64,000 bases of DNA, taken from contig NZ_WXTX01000002.1 of assembly GCF_009848685.1 (NCBI RefSeq), positions 62,001 to 126,000 of the forward strand, given 5' to 3'. The number at the start of each line of letters is the position of its first letter. The first letter of the stretch is position 1. Source of the stretch: Andreprevotia sp. IGB-42 (GTDB taxonomy: Bacteria > Pseudomonadota > Gammaproteobacteria > Burkholderiales > Chitinibacteraceae). The translations under genes were made by a program, and so were the position numbers. This document shows positions 24,920-35,085 of the stretch, one piece after another. The notes under the pieces were generated by a model. It had not been told where the DNA came from and searched no databases. It saw nothing but the letters and a program-made list of their open reading frames with translations.

Positions 24920-25246
24920 TCAGATGCGCAGGTCGTCGATCGCCTTGCCGGCATTGATCCAGTCCAGCGCCCATTGCGGCTTGCGGCCACGGCCAGACCA
25001 AGTCTGGTTGGCATCAGCCGGGTTGCGGAATTGCGCTTTGCCGGCACTGGCGGCTTTCTTGCCGCCCAGCTTCTTGCCCGATTCAAGGCCGAGCACTTCA
25101 TTCAGCGAAAAACCCCTCGCGGTGGCCAGATTCTGCAGCTCTACCAGCAGGTTCTGCTTGTCGGTCACCTTGCGGCTGGCGATTTCGCGTTCAGTATCTT
25201 TTTGCAGTTGGAACAGCTGCGGAAGCGTGTAGCCGGACAAATCCAT
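24920..25246 (-). CDS. H-NS-family nucleoid protein
   Basis: 108 residues. The N-terminal part (MDLSGYTLPQLFQLQKDTE and KQNLLVELQNLA) is a helical oligomerisation region; the C-terminal part holds the H-NS DNA-binding core NQTWSGRGRKPQW followed by ALDWINAGK. Betaproteobacterial relatives carry the same short form (often called BpH3 or HvrA-like). It binds AT-rich DNA and silences or organises it. The AT-rich tracts upstream of the chitinases would be natural targets, an inference only. Monocistronic: terminator downstream, own upstream region of about 90 bases. Confidence 0.93.
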   Translation of the reverse strand: MDLSGYTLPQLFQLQKDTEREIASRKVTDKQNLLVELQNLATARGFSLNEVLGLESGKKLGGKKAASAGKAQFRNPADANQTWSGRGRKPQWALDWINAGKAIDDLRI

Positions 25247-25336
25247 TCTCAGATCTCCTGATCAGTCAGAGGCGGTCATATTTACGTTACTGATTATGCA
25301 GCCGGGTAATTGGTATTTCAAGCCCGATCTGGCCAA

Positions 25337-26683
25337 TCAATTCACCGTAACGTCTTTTCTGAGCCAGCCATTGATTGCCGACAAATCATCCGCGCTCAAA
25401 GTGCCCACCGCAGAAGCCAATTGCAAACGGCTATACAGATACTCGTAACGGGCAAAAATCAGGTTGTAGCGCGTCAGGAAATAGCTTTGCTGCGCATTCA
25501 ACACGTCCACAGTCGTCCGTACGCCGACTTCGCGCCCCAGCTTGGTCGATTCCAGCGTACTCAAGCTCGACTTCAGCGCCTGCTGCAATGCATTCACCTG
25601 TGCTGCTCCGCTTTGCACACCGAGAAATGCCTGGCGCGTTTGCTGTACCACGCTGCGGCGCGTGGCCTCGACGGTATCGCGCTGTGCATCGTCCTTGGCA
25701 ATGGCTTCACGCAATTGCGAGCTGCGATTGCCGCCGGTAAATACCGGGATCGACAGTTGCAGGCCGATGGTGCCGCTATTGGTGCGATCGGTGCCGCCCG
25801 AGGTCGAGATACCGCTATCCCGCCACTGGCTACCATAGCTGGCGACCAGATCAAGCGCCGGGGTGCTGGCCAGCCGGTATTTATCGATTTCACGCTTGGC
25901 AATCTCCTGATTGAGCTGCTGCGACAGGAAATTGATATTGCTTTGCTCGGCGCGTTGCAGCCACTCGCTCAGCACATTGGGTTGTGGCGGCTGGGTCGCC
26001 TGATCAGGGTTGGCGGGCAGCAATCCCACCGCGCTGAGCGAAGTCAGCTCGGTAAACGCGGCGCGGCGCACCTCCAGCTCGTTGGCGAACTGGATTTCAT
26101 TGGCGACGATGGAATCGTACTGTGCCTGTGCTTCGTTGGTATCGGTAATGGTGGCGGTGCCCACCTCGAACATTTTCTTTGCCTGCTCGAGTTGCAATGC
26201 CACCGCCTCCTTTTGCGTGGCGGACAACTCGACCTTGGCTTCGGAGGTCAGCACATCGAAATAGGCACGCGCCACACGCAGGATCAGGTCCTGCTCTGCC
26301 GCGGTGTATTGCAGCTCGGCCAGATCGGTTTGCCGGGCCAGTTGATCCTTGCTGGCAAACAGGTCGGCACGATACACCGGCTGGGTGGCGGCAATGCTGC
26401 CGCCATATTGCGTGCCGCTTTTATCGGATGCCGCATTGAAGACAGAGGCATTGCCGGGCTCGTATTCGCTCTTCACGCCGGCATAGCTGCCATCGACGGT
26501 CACCTTGGGCAGCAACAGCGCACGCCCCTGCACCACTTTTTCGCGGCCTGCCAGCAACGTATTGCGGGCAGAAGCGATGGTGGCATCGTACTTCTGCGCG
26601 GCCTGCCACGACTGCATCAGGTCAGCAGCCAGAACGCCCGGCGCGATCAATGCAAGACTGAGGGCAAGAATGGTTTTCTTCAT
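25337..26683 (-). CDS. TolC-family outer membrane efflux channel
   Basis: 448 residues, outer membrane channel of a tripartite pump. Signal peptide about 1-19 (MKKTILALSLALIAPGVLA). Two similar halves typical of TolC: coiled helices with NTLLAGREKV and EQDLILRVARAYFDVLTSE, and the second-half equivalents QTRQAFLGVQSG and REVGVRTTVDVLNAQQSY, the strongest family signature. Length is slightly under E. coli TolC (493), and no lipobox is present, so it is TolC-type rather than NodT/OprM-type. Start ATG 26683 with GGGAAAGA upstream; 20 bases after the RND gene stop, last gene of the tetR-adaptor-RND-channel operon. No clear terminator was seen after it. Confidence 0.94.
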   Translation of the reverse strand: MKKTILALSLALIAPGVLAADLMQSWQAAQKYDATIASARNTLLAGREKVVQGRALLLPKVTVDGSYAGVKSEYEPGNASVFNAASDKSGTQYGGSIAATQPVYRADLFASKDQLARQTDLAELQYTAAEQDLILRVARAYFDVLTSEAKVELSATQKEAVALQLEQAKKMFEVGTATITDTNEAQAQYDSIVANEIQFANELEVRRAAFTELTSLSAVGLLPANPDQATQPPQPNVLSEWLQRAEQSNINFLSQQLNQEIAKREIDKYRLASTPALDLVASYGSQWRDSGISTSGGTDRTNSGTIGLQLSIPVFTGGNRSSQLREAIAKDDAQRDTVEATRRSVVQQTRQAFLGVQSGAAQVNALQQALKSSLSTLESTKLGREVGVRTTVDVLNAQQSYFLTRYNLIFARYEYLYSRLQLASAVGTLSADDLSAINGWLRKDVTVN

Positions 26684-26703
26684 TTCTGTCTTTCCCAAAA
26701 CAA

Positions 26704-29700
26704 TTAATTCGTAGCCGGCTGTTGGGCCGGCCGGGGAATGCGGAACCAGGCCGCGTACAGCGCAGGCAGGAACAACAGGGTCAGCACCGTGGCCACCAGC
26801 AGGCCGCCCATGATGGCCATGGCCATCGGGCCCCACAGGGTATCCTGCGTAAGCGGAACCATTGCCAGCACCGCGGCAACCGCCGTGAGCATGATGGGGC
26901 GGAAGCGGCGCACGGCCGATTCGATGATGGCATCCCAGGCAGCCATGCCCTCACCGATATGCTGTTCGATCTGATCCATCAGAATCACCGAATTGCGCAT
27001 GATCATACCCGACAGCGCAATGACGCCGAGCGTGGCAACAAAACCGAACGGTGCGCGGAACAGCAACAACGCCATCGTCACGCCGATCATTCCCAGCGGC
27101 GCGGTCAGCAGCACCATGATCATCCGCTGGATACTTTGCAATTGCAGCATCAATAGTGTCATGACCACGATCAGCATCAGCGGCATCACCGCAGCGATGG
27201 AATCCTCGCTCTTTTTCGAGGCTTCCAGCGTGCCGCCGATTTCGATGTGATAGCCATGCGGCAATTTTGCTTCCACTTCCTGCACCTTGGGCCACAAGGC
27301 CATAGCAACGTCCGGCGGCTGCGCATCGTTGACGTCCGCCCGCACAGACAGTGTCGGCACACGGTTGTGGCGCCAGATCACGCTCTCTTCCGTTTGCAGC
27401 TCCACCTTGGCCAGTTGCCCCAGCGGCACCGTACGCCCGTTGCCCAGTTGCACCGGCAGGCTTTCCACCGAAGCCAGCGATTTGCGATCTTCCGGCGCCA
27501 GCCGGCTCACCACGTCGATCAGCTGATTGTCTTCACGGTATTGCGTTGCAGTTACGCCGGATATCGCCATTTGCAGCGTTTGTGCCAGTTGCTGTGAGGT
27601 CAGCCCGGCCTGGCGCAAGCGGTCCTGGTCAACGCGCAGGCGCAGCACCTTCACTTTCTCGCCCCAGTCGAAATTGACGGTGCGTGCATGCGGGTTGGCA
27701 CGCATGATGGCCGCCACCTGCTCACCGGCGCTGCGCAATACTGCCGGGTCATCGCCGGAGATACGGAACTGCAGCGGGTAACCCACCGGCGGGCCGTTTT
27801 CCAGCCGGGTAACACGGCCGCGTACCTGGGCGAAATCATTCTCGAACAGCGTGGTGATGCGTTTGTACACGTCTTCGCGCACGTGTTCATCGCGCGTCAT
27901 CACCGTCAGCTGTGCGTAGTTGATATTGGGCATCTGCTCGTCCAGCGGCAGGTAGTAACGCGGCGAGCCGCTGCCCACATAGCTGGTAATGCTGACGATG
28001 TTCTTGTCGCCGGCCAGTGCGGTCTCCAGCTTCTTCACTTCGCGTTCGGTGGCCTCGAACGACGCGGTATACGGCAGCCACAGATCGACCATCAGCTCGG
28101 GACGGCTGGATGCCGGGAAGAATTGCTTGGGCACGAACAATGCAAACAGCACCAGCGACAACACGAAGGCGCCCACAGTAATCGCAATGGTGGTCTTGCG
28201 CATGGTGATGCACCAGGTCACCAGCGCGCGGAACATCCGGTAGAAACGCCCGGCATGCACTACATGGTGTTCATCCTTGGCACGCTCTGGCAGCAGCTGG
28301 TACCCCAAGTAGGGCGTGAACACCACCGCGACGATCCATGACAGCACCAGCGCAATACCCACCACCGCAAAAATCGAGAACGTGTATTCACCCGCATCCG
28401 ATTTGGCCAAGCCTACCGGCAGGAAGCCGGCGACGGTGATCAGCGTGCCGGTCAGCATCGGGAACGCGGTGGATGAATACGCAAAGGTGGCCGCGCGGAA
28501 GCGATCCCAGCCTTCCTCGAGCTTGAGGGCCATCATTTCCACCGCGATGATCGCATCATCCACCAGCAGGCCCAGCGCGATTACCAGCGCGCCGAACGAG
28601 ATGCGCTGCAGCTCGATGTTGAAGTACCACATGCCCAGGAAAGTCAGTGCCAGCACCAGCGGGATCGATAGCGCCACCACGATGCCGGTACGCCAGCCCA
28701 GGCTGAGGAAGCTCACCGCCAGCACGATGGCCACCGCTTCCAGCAAGGACTCCATGAAGATTTTCACCGCGCCGTGCACGATGGCCGGCTGATCGGAGAT
28801 CGCATGCACTTCGATGCCGACCGGCAGGCTGGCTTTCACGCCTTTCATGCTGGCATCGATCTGCTCGCCCATGCGCAGCACGTCGCCGCCCTTGCGCATG
28901 GAGATGCCCAGCGCGATCGCCTCCTTGCCCTGGTAGCGCACCCTGGTTTGCGGCGGATCGATGGTGGCGCGGTACACCCTGGCCACGTCACCCAGCCGGA
29001 AGGTCTTGCCGGCGATGGTGATGGGCGCGCTCTTGAGCATGTCCACCGCGTCGAAGCCGCCGGAGACGCGCAGGAACACGCGCTCGTCCGGGCCGTCTAT
29101 GCTGCCGGCCGGCGTGACGGTATTGGTTGCGGACAGCATCTGGTTGATCTGGAACGGGCTGACCGCCAGGCTGGCAAGCTTGGCCGCCGCGTACTCGACG
29201 TAGATTTTCTGGTCCTGCGCGCCGATCAGCTTGACCTTGTTCACGTCCGGGTTGCGCAGCAGTTCGGTCTTGGCGTGCTCGACGTACTCCTTCAGCTCCG
29301 GATAGCTGAAACCATCCGCAGTGAACGCGTACAGATTGCCGAAGGTATCGCCGAACTCGTCATTGAAAAACGGCCCCACCGTGCCCGCCGGCAAGGTGCC
29401 GGCAATATCGCCGATGCGCTTGCGGATCTGGTACCAGTTGTTCTCTACGTTCTTGCCCGGCACAGCTTCGCGCAGTTGCACGATGATCAGTGCCTCGCCC
29501 GCGCGCGAGTAGCTTTTCATGACGTCGACGTCAGCCAGGCCCTGCATCGCCTCTTCCAGCCGGTCGGTCAGCTGCTTTTCCACCTCGCCAGCCGATGCGC
29601 CAGGCCAGAACGCACGGACCACCATGGCCTTGAACGTGAACTCCGGGTCTTCCTTCTGCCCGAGCTTGGTGTACGCCAGCACGCCAGCCAGCGACAGGAT

Positions 29701-29805
29701 AACGATCAGGTAAAGCACCAAAGAGCGGTGGGTGAGTGCCCATGCGGACAGGTTGAAGCGGCTGACGTGCGCTTCGATATGGGTATCCTGGTTTTCCGGA
29801 TGCAT
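26704..29805 (-). CDS. RND-family multidrug efflux permease
   Basis: Inner membrane proton-driven exporter of 1033 residues, full family length. Twelve membrane segments in two halves: the first near residue 30 (LVLYLIVILSLAGVLAY), a block at about 340-480, one near 540, and a block at about 860-1010. Transmembrane segment 4 carries the proton-relay Asp pair in LGLLVDDAIIAVE. Periplasmic porter loops follow segments 1 and 7. The GLLVDDAI and SGMIMRNSVIL motifs fit the HAE1/AcrB-like superfamily, but it is not close enough to name the substrate. ATG 29805 is three bases past the adaptor stop, so translation is coupled. It works with the adaptor and TolC-like channel beside it. Confidence 0.95.
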   Translation of the reverse strand: MHPENQDTHIEAHVSRFNLSAWALTHRSLVLYLIVILSLAGVLAYTKLGQKEDPEFTFKAMVVRAFWPGASAGEVEKQLTDRLEEAMQGLADVDVMKSYSRAGEALIIVQLREAVPGKNVENNWYQIRKRIGDIAGTLPAGTVGPFFNDEFGDTFGNLYAFTADGFSYPELKEYVEHAKTELLRNPDVNKVKLIGAQDQKIYVEYAAAKLASLAVSPFQINQMLSATNTVTPAGSIDGPDERVFLRVSGGFDAVDMLKSAPITIAGKTFRLGDVARVYRATIDPPQTRVRYQGKEAIALGISMRKGGDVLRMGEQIDASMKGVKASLPVGIEVHAISDQPAIVHGAVKIFMESLLEAVAIVLAVSFLSLGWRTGIVVALSIPLVLALTFLGMWYFNIELQRISFGALVIALGLLVDDAIIAVEMMALKLEEGWDRFRAATFAYSSTAFPMLTGTLITVAGFLPVGLAKSDAGEYTFSIFAVVGIALVLSWIVAVVFTPYLGYQLLPERAKDEHHVVHAGRFYRMFRALVTWCITMRKTTIAITVGAFVLSLVLFALFVPKQFFPASSRPELMVDLWLPYTASFEATEREVKKLETALAGDKNIVSITSYVGSGSPRYYLPLDEQMPNINYAQLTVMTRDEHVREDVYKRITTLFENDFAQVRGRVTRLENGPPVGYPLQFRISGDDPAVLRSAGEQVAAIMRANPHARTVNFDWGEKVKVLRLRVDQDRLRQAGLTSQQLAQTLQMAISGVTATQYREDNQLIDVVSRLAPEDRKSLASVESLPVQLGNGRTVPLGQLAKVELQTEESVIWRHNRVPTLSVRADVNDAQPPDVAMALWPKVQEVEAKLPHGYHIEIGGTLEASKKSEDSIAAVMPLMLIVVMTLLMLQLQSIQRMIMVLLTAPLGMIGVTMALLLFRAPFGFVATLGVIALSGMIMRNSVILMDQIEQHIGEGMAAWDAIIESAVRRFRPIMLTAVAAVLAMVPLTQDTLWGPMAMAIMGGLLVATVLTLLFLPALYAAWFRIPRPAQQPATN

Positions 29806-29808
29806 CGC

Positions 29809-30933
29809 TCATGCTCCCGGCTGGCTGGCGGTCTGGCCGGCAGCGGCATTACTGATCAGCTTGACGGTCTGGCCTTCGCGCAGCATGTGCACGCCAGCGG
29901 TCACCACCACGGTGCCCGGCGTCACGCCTTCCACCACGATGCCGTTCTCGGTCACGCCCTTCACCTTGACCGGAATGCTGCGGACCTTGTGGCTGGCCGC
30001 ATCGTAGCGCCACAGCTTTTTCTGGCCGTTCACGTCCAGCAGCGCCGTCAGTGGCAGCTTGAAATCCTGTGTATGTGTCTGATCGCCGGTGGGCACCAGC
30101 ACGGTGGCGGACATGCCCAGCTGCACACCATCATCTGCATCATTCAGCGTCACCCGTGCAGCAAAGGTACGGCTGGATGCATCGGCGGACGGGGATAGCT
30201 CGCGCACGCTGCCGTGATAGGTCTTGCCGCTGACTGCCCAGAGTTTCACCTGCAGCGCCTGCCCCACCTTGAGCGCATCGCGCAGGTTTTCCGGCACCGC
30301 CACTTCGATTTCGCGCGCGCCATCGCGTGCCAGCGTCAGCACCGGCTGCCCTGCGGCAACCACCTGGCCCGGCTCTGCAGCCACCTGAGTGACCACGCCA
30401 GCGGCATCTGCGCTCAGCGTGGCATAAGCGGCCTGGTTGCCAGCCAGCCTGGCCTGCGCTTCCGCCTGCTTGAGCGTATCCTGCGCGGCGTTGAGCGCGG
30501 TCAGCGTGCGGTCCACTTCGGCGCGGCTGACAAAGTTTTTGGCCAATAGGTCATTGGCGCGCTGGTTGTCGATTCTGGCCTGCGCCAGCTGGGTGCGCGC
30601 GGCAGACAATGCTGCCGATGCCGCCGCTGCAGACAGGCTGGCATCGGCCGGGTCCAGCCGGGCCAGCGCCTGGCCGGCCACCACGCGGCTGCCGGCATCG
30701 ACCTTGCGCTCCACCAGCTTGCCAGCCAGCCGGAACGATAGCGGCGATTCGACGCGCGCACGCACCACCCCCGTCAGCTCGGCCTGGCCGGCCACCGCCT
30801 GCGGCCTCACCACCACGGTACGCACCGGCCTGATCTCGTCAACGGGCGCAGCAGGTTTCTGGCAAGCAGACAACACGCTGACAAAGCCCAGCGTACCCAA
30901 CACGGCCCACGGCCGGATGCAACGATCATTCAT
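29809..30933 (-). CDS. RND efflux periplasmic adaptor lipoprotein (HlyD/AcrA family)
   Basis: 374 residues. The lipoprotein signal peptide ends in lipobox SVLSAC (lipidated Cys near residue 25). Then the membrane fusion protein order: barrel strand, lipoyl half-motif (KVDAGSRVVAGQALARLDP), alpha-hairpin (about 100-160, ARTQLAQARIDNQRANDLLA), second lipoyl half (VAAEPGQVVAAGQPVLTLA), beta-barrel and membrane-proximal domain. It bridges the pump and the outer channel. Start ATG 30933 with AGGAAG six bases upstream; the frame is open to 31104 but overlaps tetR. It sits 59 bases past tetR and directly before the RND gene. Confidence 0.94.
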   Translation of the reverse strand: MNDRCIRPWAVLGTLGFVSVLSACQKPAAPVDEIRPVRTVVVRPQAVAGQAELTGVVRARVESPLSFRLAGKLVERKVDAGSRVVAGQALARLDPADASLSAAAASAALSAARTQLAQARIDNQRANDLLAKNFVSRAEVDRTLTALNAAQDTLKQAEAQARLAGNQAAYATLSADAAGVVTQVAAEPGQVVAAGQPVLTLARDGAREIEVAVPENLRDALKVGQALQVKLWAVSGKTYHGSVRELSPSADASSRTFAARVTLNDADDGVQLGMSATVLVPTGDQTHTQDFKLPLTALLDVNGQKKLWRYDAASHKVRSIPVKVKGVTENGIVVEGVTPGTVVVTAGVHMLREGQTVKLISNAAAGQTASQPGA

Positions 30934-30992
30934 GGTGAACTTCCTGGCAGAGACTAAAAATCGGGGAACAGGCGCGCGCCTGCTGGCAGCCG

Positions 30993-31643
30993 TTATTCCG
31001 GCGCGGTACAGGCCACTTCGCCGGGGCGGGCCAACAGGCCGCCCAGCGCAACGTCGATGAATGAGTCCAGATAGGCTTGCGGATCGGCCGCCAGGTTGCC
31101 GCACGGCACATTGCCGCTGCGCGACAGCATGGCCATGACGATGGGCGCGGCCAGCACGTCGATGGTTTGCTCGACGTTGACCGGGCGGAATTCACCGCTG
31201 GCAATGCCCATCTCGAGCACGCGCCGGAACAGCGACTGGCCCGGATGGATGAATTCGCGCTCGTATACGTCAAGCACTTCGGGGAAATTGCCGCCTTCGG
31301 CAATCATCAGCTTGGGTAGCGCCGACAGCGAGGTTTCGCCCATGGTCTTCCACCACAGTTGCACCAGCTCGCGCAGCAGGCCTGCGGCATTGCCTTGGAA
31401 ATTGGCGAGCTGTGCGCTGGCCTCTTCGATTTCCGGCAGCAGCAACTCGCGGATCACCGCCTTGAAGATCTCTTCCTTGTTGGCGAAGTACAGATAGGGC
31501 GTGCCGCGGGTAACGCCCGCCTCGCGCGCGATGTCTTCGATGCGCGTGGCGGCGTAGCCCTTCTGCACGAACAGCGCCAGCGCCGCCTCGAGGATTTCCT
31601 GCGGGCGGGCTTCCTTGCGTCGCGACCAGCGTTTGCACAGCAT
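30993..31643 (-). CDS. TetR/AcrR-family repressor of the efflux operon
   Basis: 216 residues. N-terminal helix-turn-helix about 15-60: ILEAALALFVQKGYAATR, then DIAREAGVTRG and PYLYFANKEEIF, the standard TetR pattern. The C-terminal about 150 residues are the ligand-binding and dimer domain. First gene of tetR-adaptor-RND-TolC on one strand, so it probably represses its own operon and is released by pump substrates. The near-perfect palindrome at 31711-31732, 68 bases before the start codon, is the expected operator. AAGG precedes the ATG. Confidence 0.93.
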   Translation of the reverse strand: MLCKRWSRRKEARPQEILEAALALFVQKGYAATRIEDIAREAGVTRGTPYLYFANKEEIFKAVIRELLLPEIEEASAQLANFQGNAAGLLRELVQLWWKTMGETSLSALPKLMIAEGGNFPEVLDVYEREFIHPGQSLFRRVLEMGIASGEFRPVNVEQTIDVLAAPIVMAMLSRSGNVPCGNLAADPQAYLDSFIDVALGGLLARPGEVACTAPE

Positions 31644-31710
31644 GATTTCTGCCTTTGCCTGCCGTGATCACCTGGAGAAAACAGCGCCCCATGTCTTTCA
31701 GACGGCAACT

Positions 31711-32774
<1,064 letters not shown>

Positions 32775-32792
32775 GCGCTCATCCTCACGCTC

Positions 32793-32823
32793 AGGAAAGC
32801 CGCCTTCGGGCGGCTTTCCTTTT
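32793..32823 (+). terminator. Intrinsic terminator of argB
   Basis: Twelve-bp stem AGGAAAGCCGCC/GGCGGCTTTCCT with a TTCG tetraloop, followed by TTT. It lies 18 bases past the argB stop. Confidence 0.92.
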
Positions 32824-32929
32824 GCGGTGCCCCGCTCTGCACCGCCGGGTATCACATCGTGCCGTAAGCTGGCTTGACAAGCTGCGCCAGTGAGCCAAAG
32901 TTCAGGTATGCGTCCGGATTGAAGCCATC

Positions 32930-33736
32930 ATGATCGAACTGAAATACCTGAATGTATGCCTGGTGGAACCCTCCGTCGTGCAAGCGCATTTCATCAAGCA
33001 GGAACTGGCAGAGCTGGGTGTCACCCGCGTGGACATCGTGAACAGCGGCGCAGCAGCGATCAGCCGCCTGGAAGCAGGCCCACCACTGGATGTATTGCTG
33101 TCAGCACTGTATCTGCCGGACATGACCGGCACCGAGCTGGTCTACCAGCTGCGTACCAGCGGCGTACATACCGAATTGCCATTTATCCTGGTTTCATCGG
33201 AAACCAAACCCCATGTGCTTGATCCAATACGTCAGGCAGGATCGATTGCGATTCTGCCCAAGCCATTCACGCGCGCACAGCTACAGGTGGCGCTGGGTAA
33301 CACGCTGTCCTATCTGAACGCCGACGTAGACCGCGACGAGTTCGAAAGCCTGCATGTGGAAGATCTGAAAGTGCTGGTGGTTGACGACAGCAGCACCGCA
33401 CGCCGGCATATCCGCAGCATCCTGGAGAAACTGGGATTCGAGCGGTTTACCGAGGCCATCAACGGACGCGAAGCCATTGCTGCATTGGGAGAAAGCCTGT
33501 TCGACCTGGTGGTGACCGATTACAACATGCCGGAAATCGATGGCCGTGAACTCACCAGTTATATCCGCCAGCGCAGCGCGCAGAGTACCGTGCCGGTGCT
33601 GATGGTGTCGTCGGAGAAAAACGAGGAACGGCTGGCCGCCGTGCAGGAAGCCGGCGTTTCGGCGGTGTGCGACAAGCCTTTCGATACCGCACATGTAAAA
33701 AGCCTGCTGGCGCAGATGCTCAAGCACGAAGGATGA
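32930..33736 (+). CDS. Tandem double-receiver response regulator, first receiver degenerate
   Basis: 268 residues, two CheY-like receivers and nothing else. Receiver 1 (about 5-125): strand 1 NVCLVEPS has Glu-Pro instead of the acidic pair, and the phospho-acceptor position reads VLLSALYLPD, so Ala59 replaces Asp; Lys111 is kept in LPKPF. Receiver 2 (about 146-265) is canonical: VLVVDDSS (Asp152/153), Asp197 in VVTDYNMPE, Ser227 in LMVSSEK, Lys249 in CDKPF. A lone output-less regulator like this often acts through a partner, for example chemotaxis or a histidine kinase. No kinase is adjacent; a CBS-domain gene follows. GAAG lies upstream of the ATG. Confidence 0.87.
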   Translation: MIELKYLNVCLVEPSVVQAHFIKQELAELGVTRVDIVNSGAAAISRLEAGPPLDVLLSALYLPDMTGTELVYQLRTSGVHTELPFILVSSETKPHVLDPIRQAGSIAILPKPFTRAQLQVALGNTLSYLNADVDRDEFESLHVEDLKVLVVDDSSTARRHIRSILEKLGFERFTEAINGREAIAALGESLFDLVVTDYNMPEIDGRELTSYIRQRSAQSTVPVLMVSSEKNEERLAAVQEAGVSAVCDKPFDTAHVKSLLAQMLKHEG

Positions 33737-33820
33737 ATTCAGGCAGCAGCAAGCCTTGCAAGACGACGAACGGCAGCTACATTGGTAGTATCCGCCCCAC
33801 CTGATGATCCGGAGACGATC

Positions 33821-34276
33821 ATGAAAAACGTACGCCAACTCCTTGCCAGCAAGGAATTACACAGCACCATGTCGGTGCCGCCGCAAGCGACCGTTTACCA
33901 GGCCCTGCAAATCCTTGCCGAGAAGAACATCGGCGCATTGCTGGTGATGGAAGGCGAGCAACTGGTCGGCATCTTTTCGGAGCGCGATTACGCCCGCAAG
34001 GTGATCCTGATGGGCAAGACCTCGGCCGGTACGCCGGTTTCCGAGATCATGACCCGCAAGCTGATCTGCGTCTCGCCAGGCGTCACCGTCGATGAGTGCC
34101 TGGGCCTGATGACCGAAAAGCGCATCCGCCACCTGCCGGTACTGGACGGCGAGAAGGTGGTGGGCATCCTGTCCATCGGTGACCTGGTGCGCGAGAAAAT
34201 CGCCGACCAGCAATTCACCATCGACCAGCTCGAACACTATATCCACCAGACCCCGGCCGTCGCGCAGCCGCATTAA
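33821..34276 (+). CDS. CBS-domain pair protein
   Basis: 151 residues made of two CBS domains: about 8-68 (STMSVPPQATVYQALQIL, FSERDYARKVIL) and 75-132 (EIMTRKLICVSPGVTVDECL, IRHLPVLDGEKVVGILS). Each CBS pair usually binds adenosine nucleotides. The protein lacks any catalytic domain and belongs to the common stand-alone group with GIFSERDY and HLPVLD. The terminal QLEHYIHQT is helical. ATG 33821 with GGAG nine bases upstream. A hairpin downstream (34308-34328) probably ends its transcript. Confidence 0.9.
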   Translation: MKNVRQLLASKELHSTMSVPPQATVYQALQILAEKNIGALLVMEGEQLVGIFSERDYARKVILMGKTSAGTPVSEIMTRKLICVSPGVTVDECLGLMTEKRIRHLPVLDGEKVVGILSIGDLVREKIADQQFTIDQLEHYIHQTPAVAQPH

Positions 34277-34307
34277 CGGCGATAATGCCCCTGGCCTACC
34301 ACTACAC

Positions 34308-34328
34308 AAGCCGGCGCCCAGCCGGCTT
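34308..34328 (+). terminator. Probable terminator after the CBS-domain gene
   Basis: Stem AAGCCGGC/GCCGGCTT with a GCCCA loop (34308-34315, 34321-34328), followed by TCTC rather than a clean T run. Weak by tail. It makes a start of the next gene before it less likely. Confidence 0.5.
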
Positions 34329-34332
34329 TCTC

Positions 34333-34995
34333 ATGCGCAAACCTGCCCGCTCCACCCGCCAGCCCGTATGGCTGTTTGATCTCGACAACACGCTGCACGA
34401 TGCCAGCCGGCACGCGTTTCCCACCATCGATGGCGCCATGACACAGTTCATCGCGGAGGCGCTGGCCATCCAAGCCGATGCAGCATCGCATTTGCGCGTG
34501 CATTACTGGCAGCGTTACGGCGCCACCATACTGGGGCTGCTGCGGCACCACCCGCATATCGATCCCCGCCATTTCCTCGCGCATAGCCACCCGCTGACCG
34601 AGCTGCTGCAGGCGGTTTACCCGATGAAAGGGCTGAAGCGCACGCTGCAGCAGCTACCGGGCCGCAAGATCCTGTTCACAAATGGTCCACAGCTTTATGC
34701 ACAGGCGATGCTGAACGCGCTGGGCGTAGCGGCGCATTTTGACGGGATCTTCTCGGTTGACCGTGCCCGCGGTTACGTTCCCAAACCGCAGATGCGCACC
34801 TACCGGCAGTTGCTGCGGCATTTCCGGCTACAGGCCAGCGATTGCATCCTGGTGGAAGACAGCCGGGACAATCTGCAACCGGCCAGACGCCTGGGCATGC
34901 GGACCATCTGGATCAAGCGCGGCGTGCGCGGCAGTGCGTGGGCCGATCACACCATCCGGCAACTGGCCGATTTGCGCACACGGCGCTGTTCATGA
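34333..34995 (+). CDS. HAD-family pyrimidine 5'-nucleotidase-like phosphatase
   Basis: 220 residues from ATG 34333 (MRKPARSTRQ). HAD motifs in order: motif I WLFDLDNTL (nucleophile Asp), motif II LFTNGP, motif III Lys in YVPKPQMRTY, and motif IV VEDSRDNL. The DNTLH form, the lack of a large cap and the length match the SDT1/YjjG-like pyrimidine 5'-nucleotidase group. An ATG at 34285 is in frame but lies before the terminator-like hairpin; neither start has a good ribosome binding site. The substrate may be UMP, CMP or another phosphoester. Convergent with kup. Confidence 0.85.
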   Translation: MRKPARSTRQPVWLFDLDNTLHDASRHAFPTIDGAMTQFIAEALAIQADAASHLRVHYWQRYGATILGLLRHHPHIDPRHFLAHSHPLTELLQAVYPMKGLKRTLQQLPGRKILFTNGPQLYAQAMLNALGVAAHFDGIFSVDRARGYVPKPQMRTYRQLLRHFRLQASDCILVEDSRDNLQPARRLGMRTIWIKRGVRGSAWADHTIRQLADLRTRRCS

Positions 34996-35021
34996 AAAAA
35001 GGCGCGGCAATGCCGCGCCTT
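34995..35021 (-). terminator. Intrinsic terminator of kup (shared with the HAD gene)
   Basis: Ten-bp stem AAGGCGCGGC/GCCGCGCCTT with an AAT loop, followed on the minus strand by TTTTTT. It starts right at the HAD gene stop codon and lies 65 bases past the kup stop. Confidence 0.9.
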
Positions 35022-35085
35022 GAGCTGAAACTGTCCGGGAAGCGATCGGGGAGCAGACCCGCCCTCTCGCAGACCCGGCCTGCGA

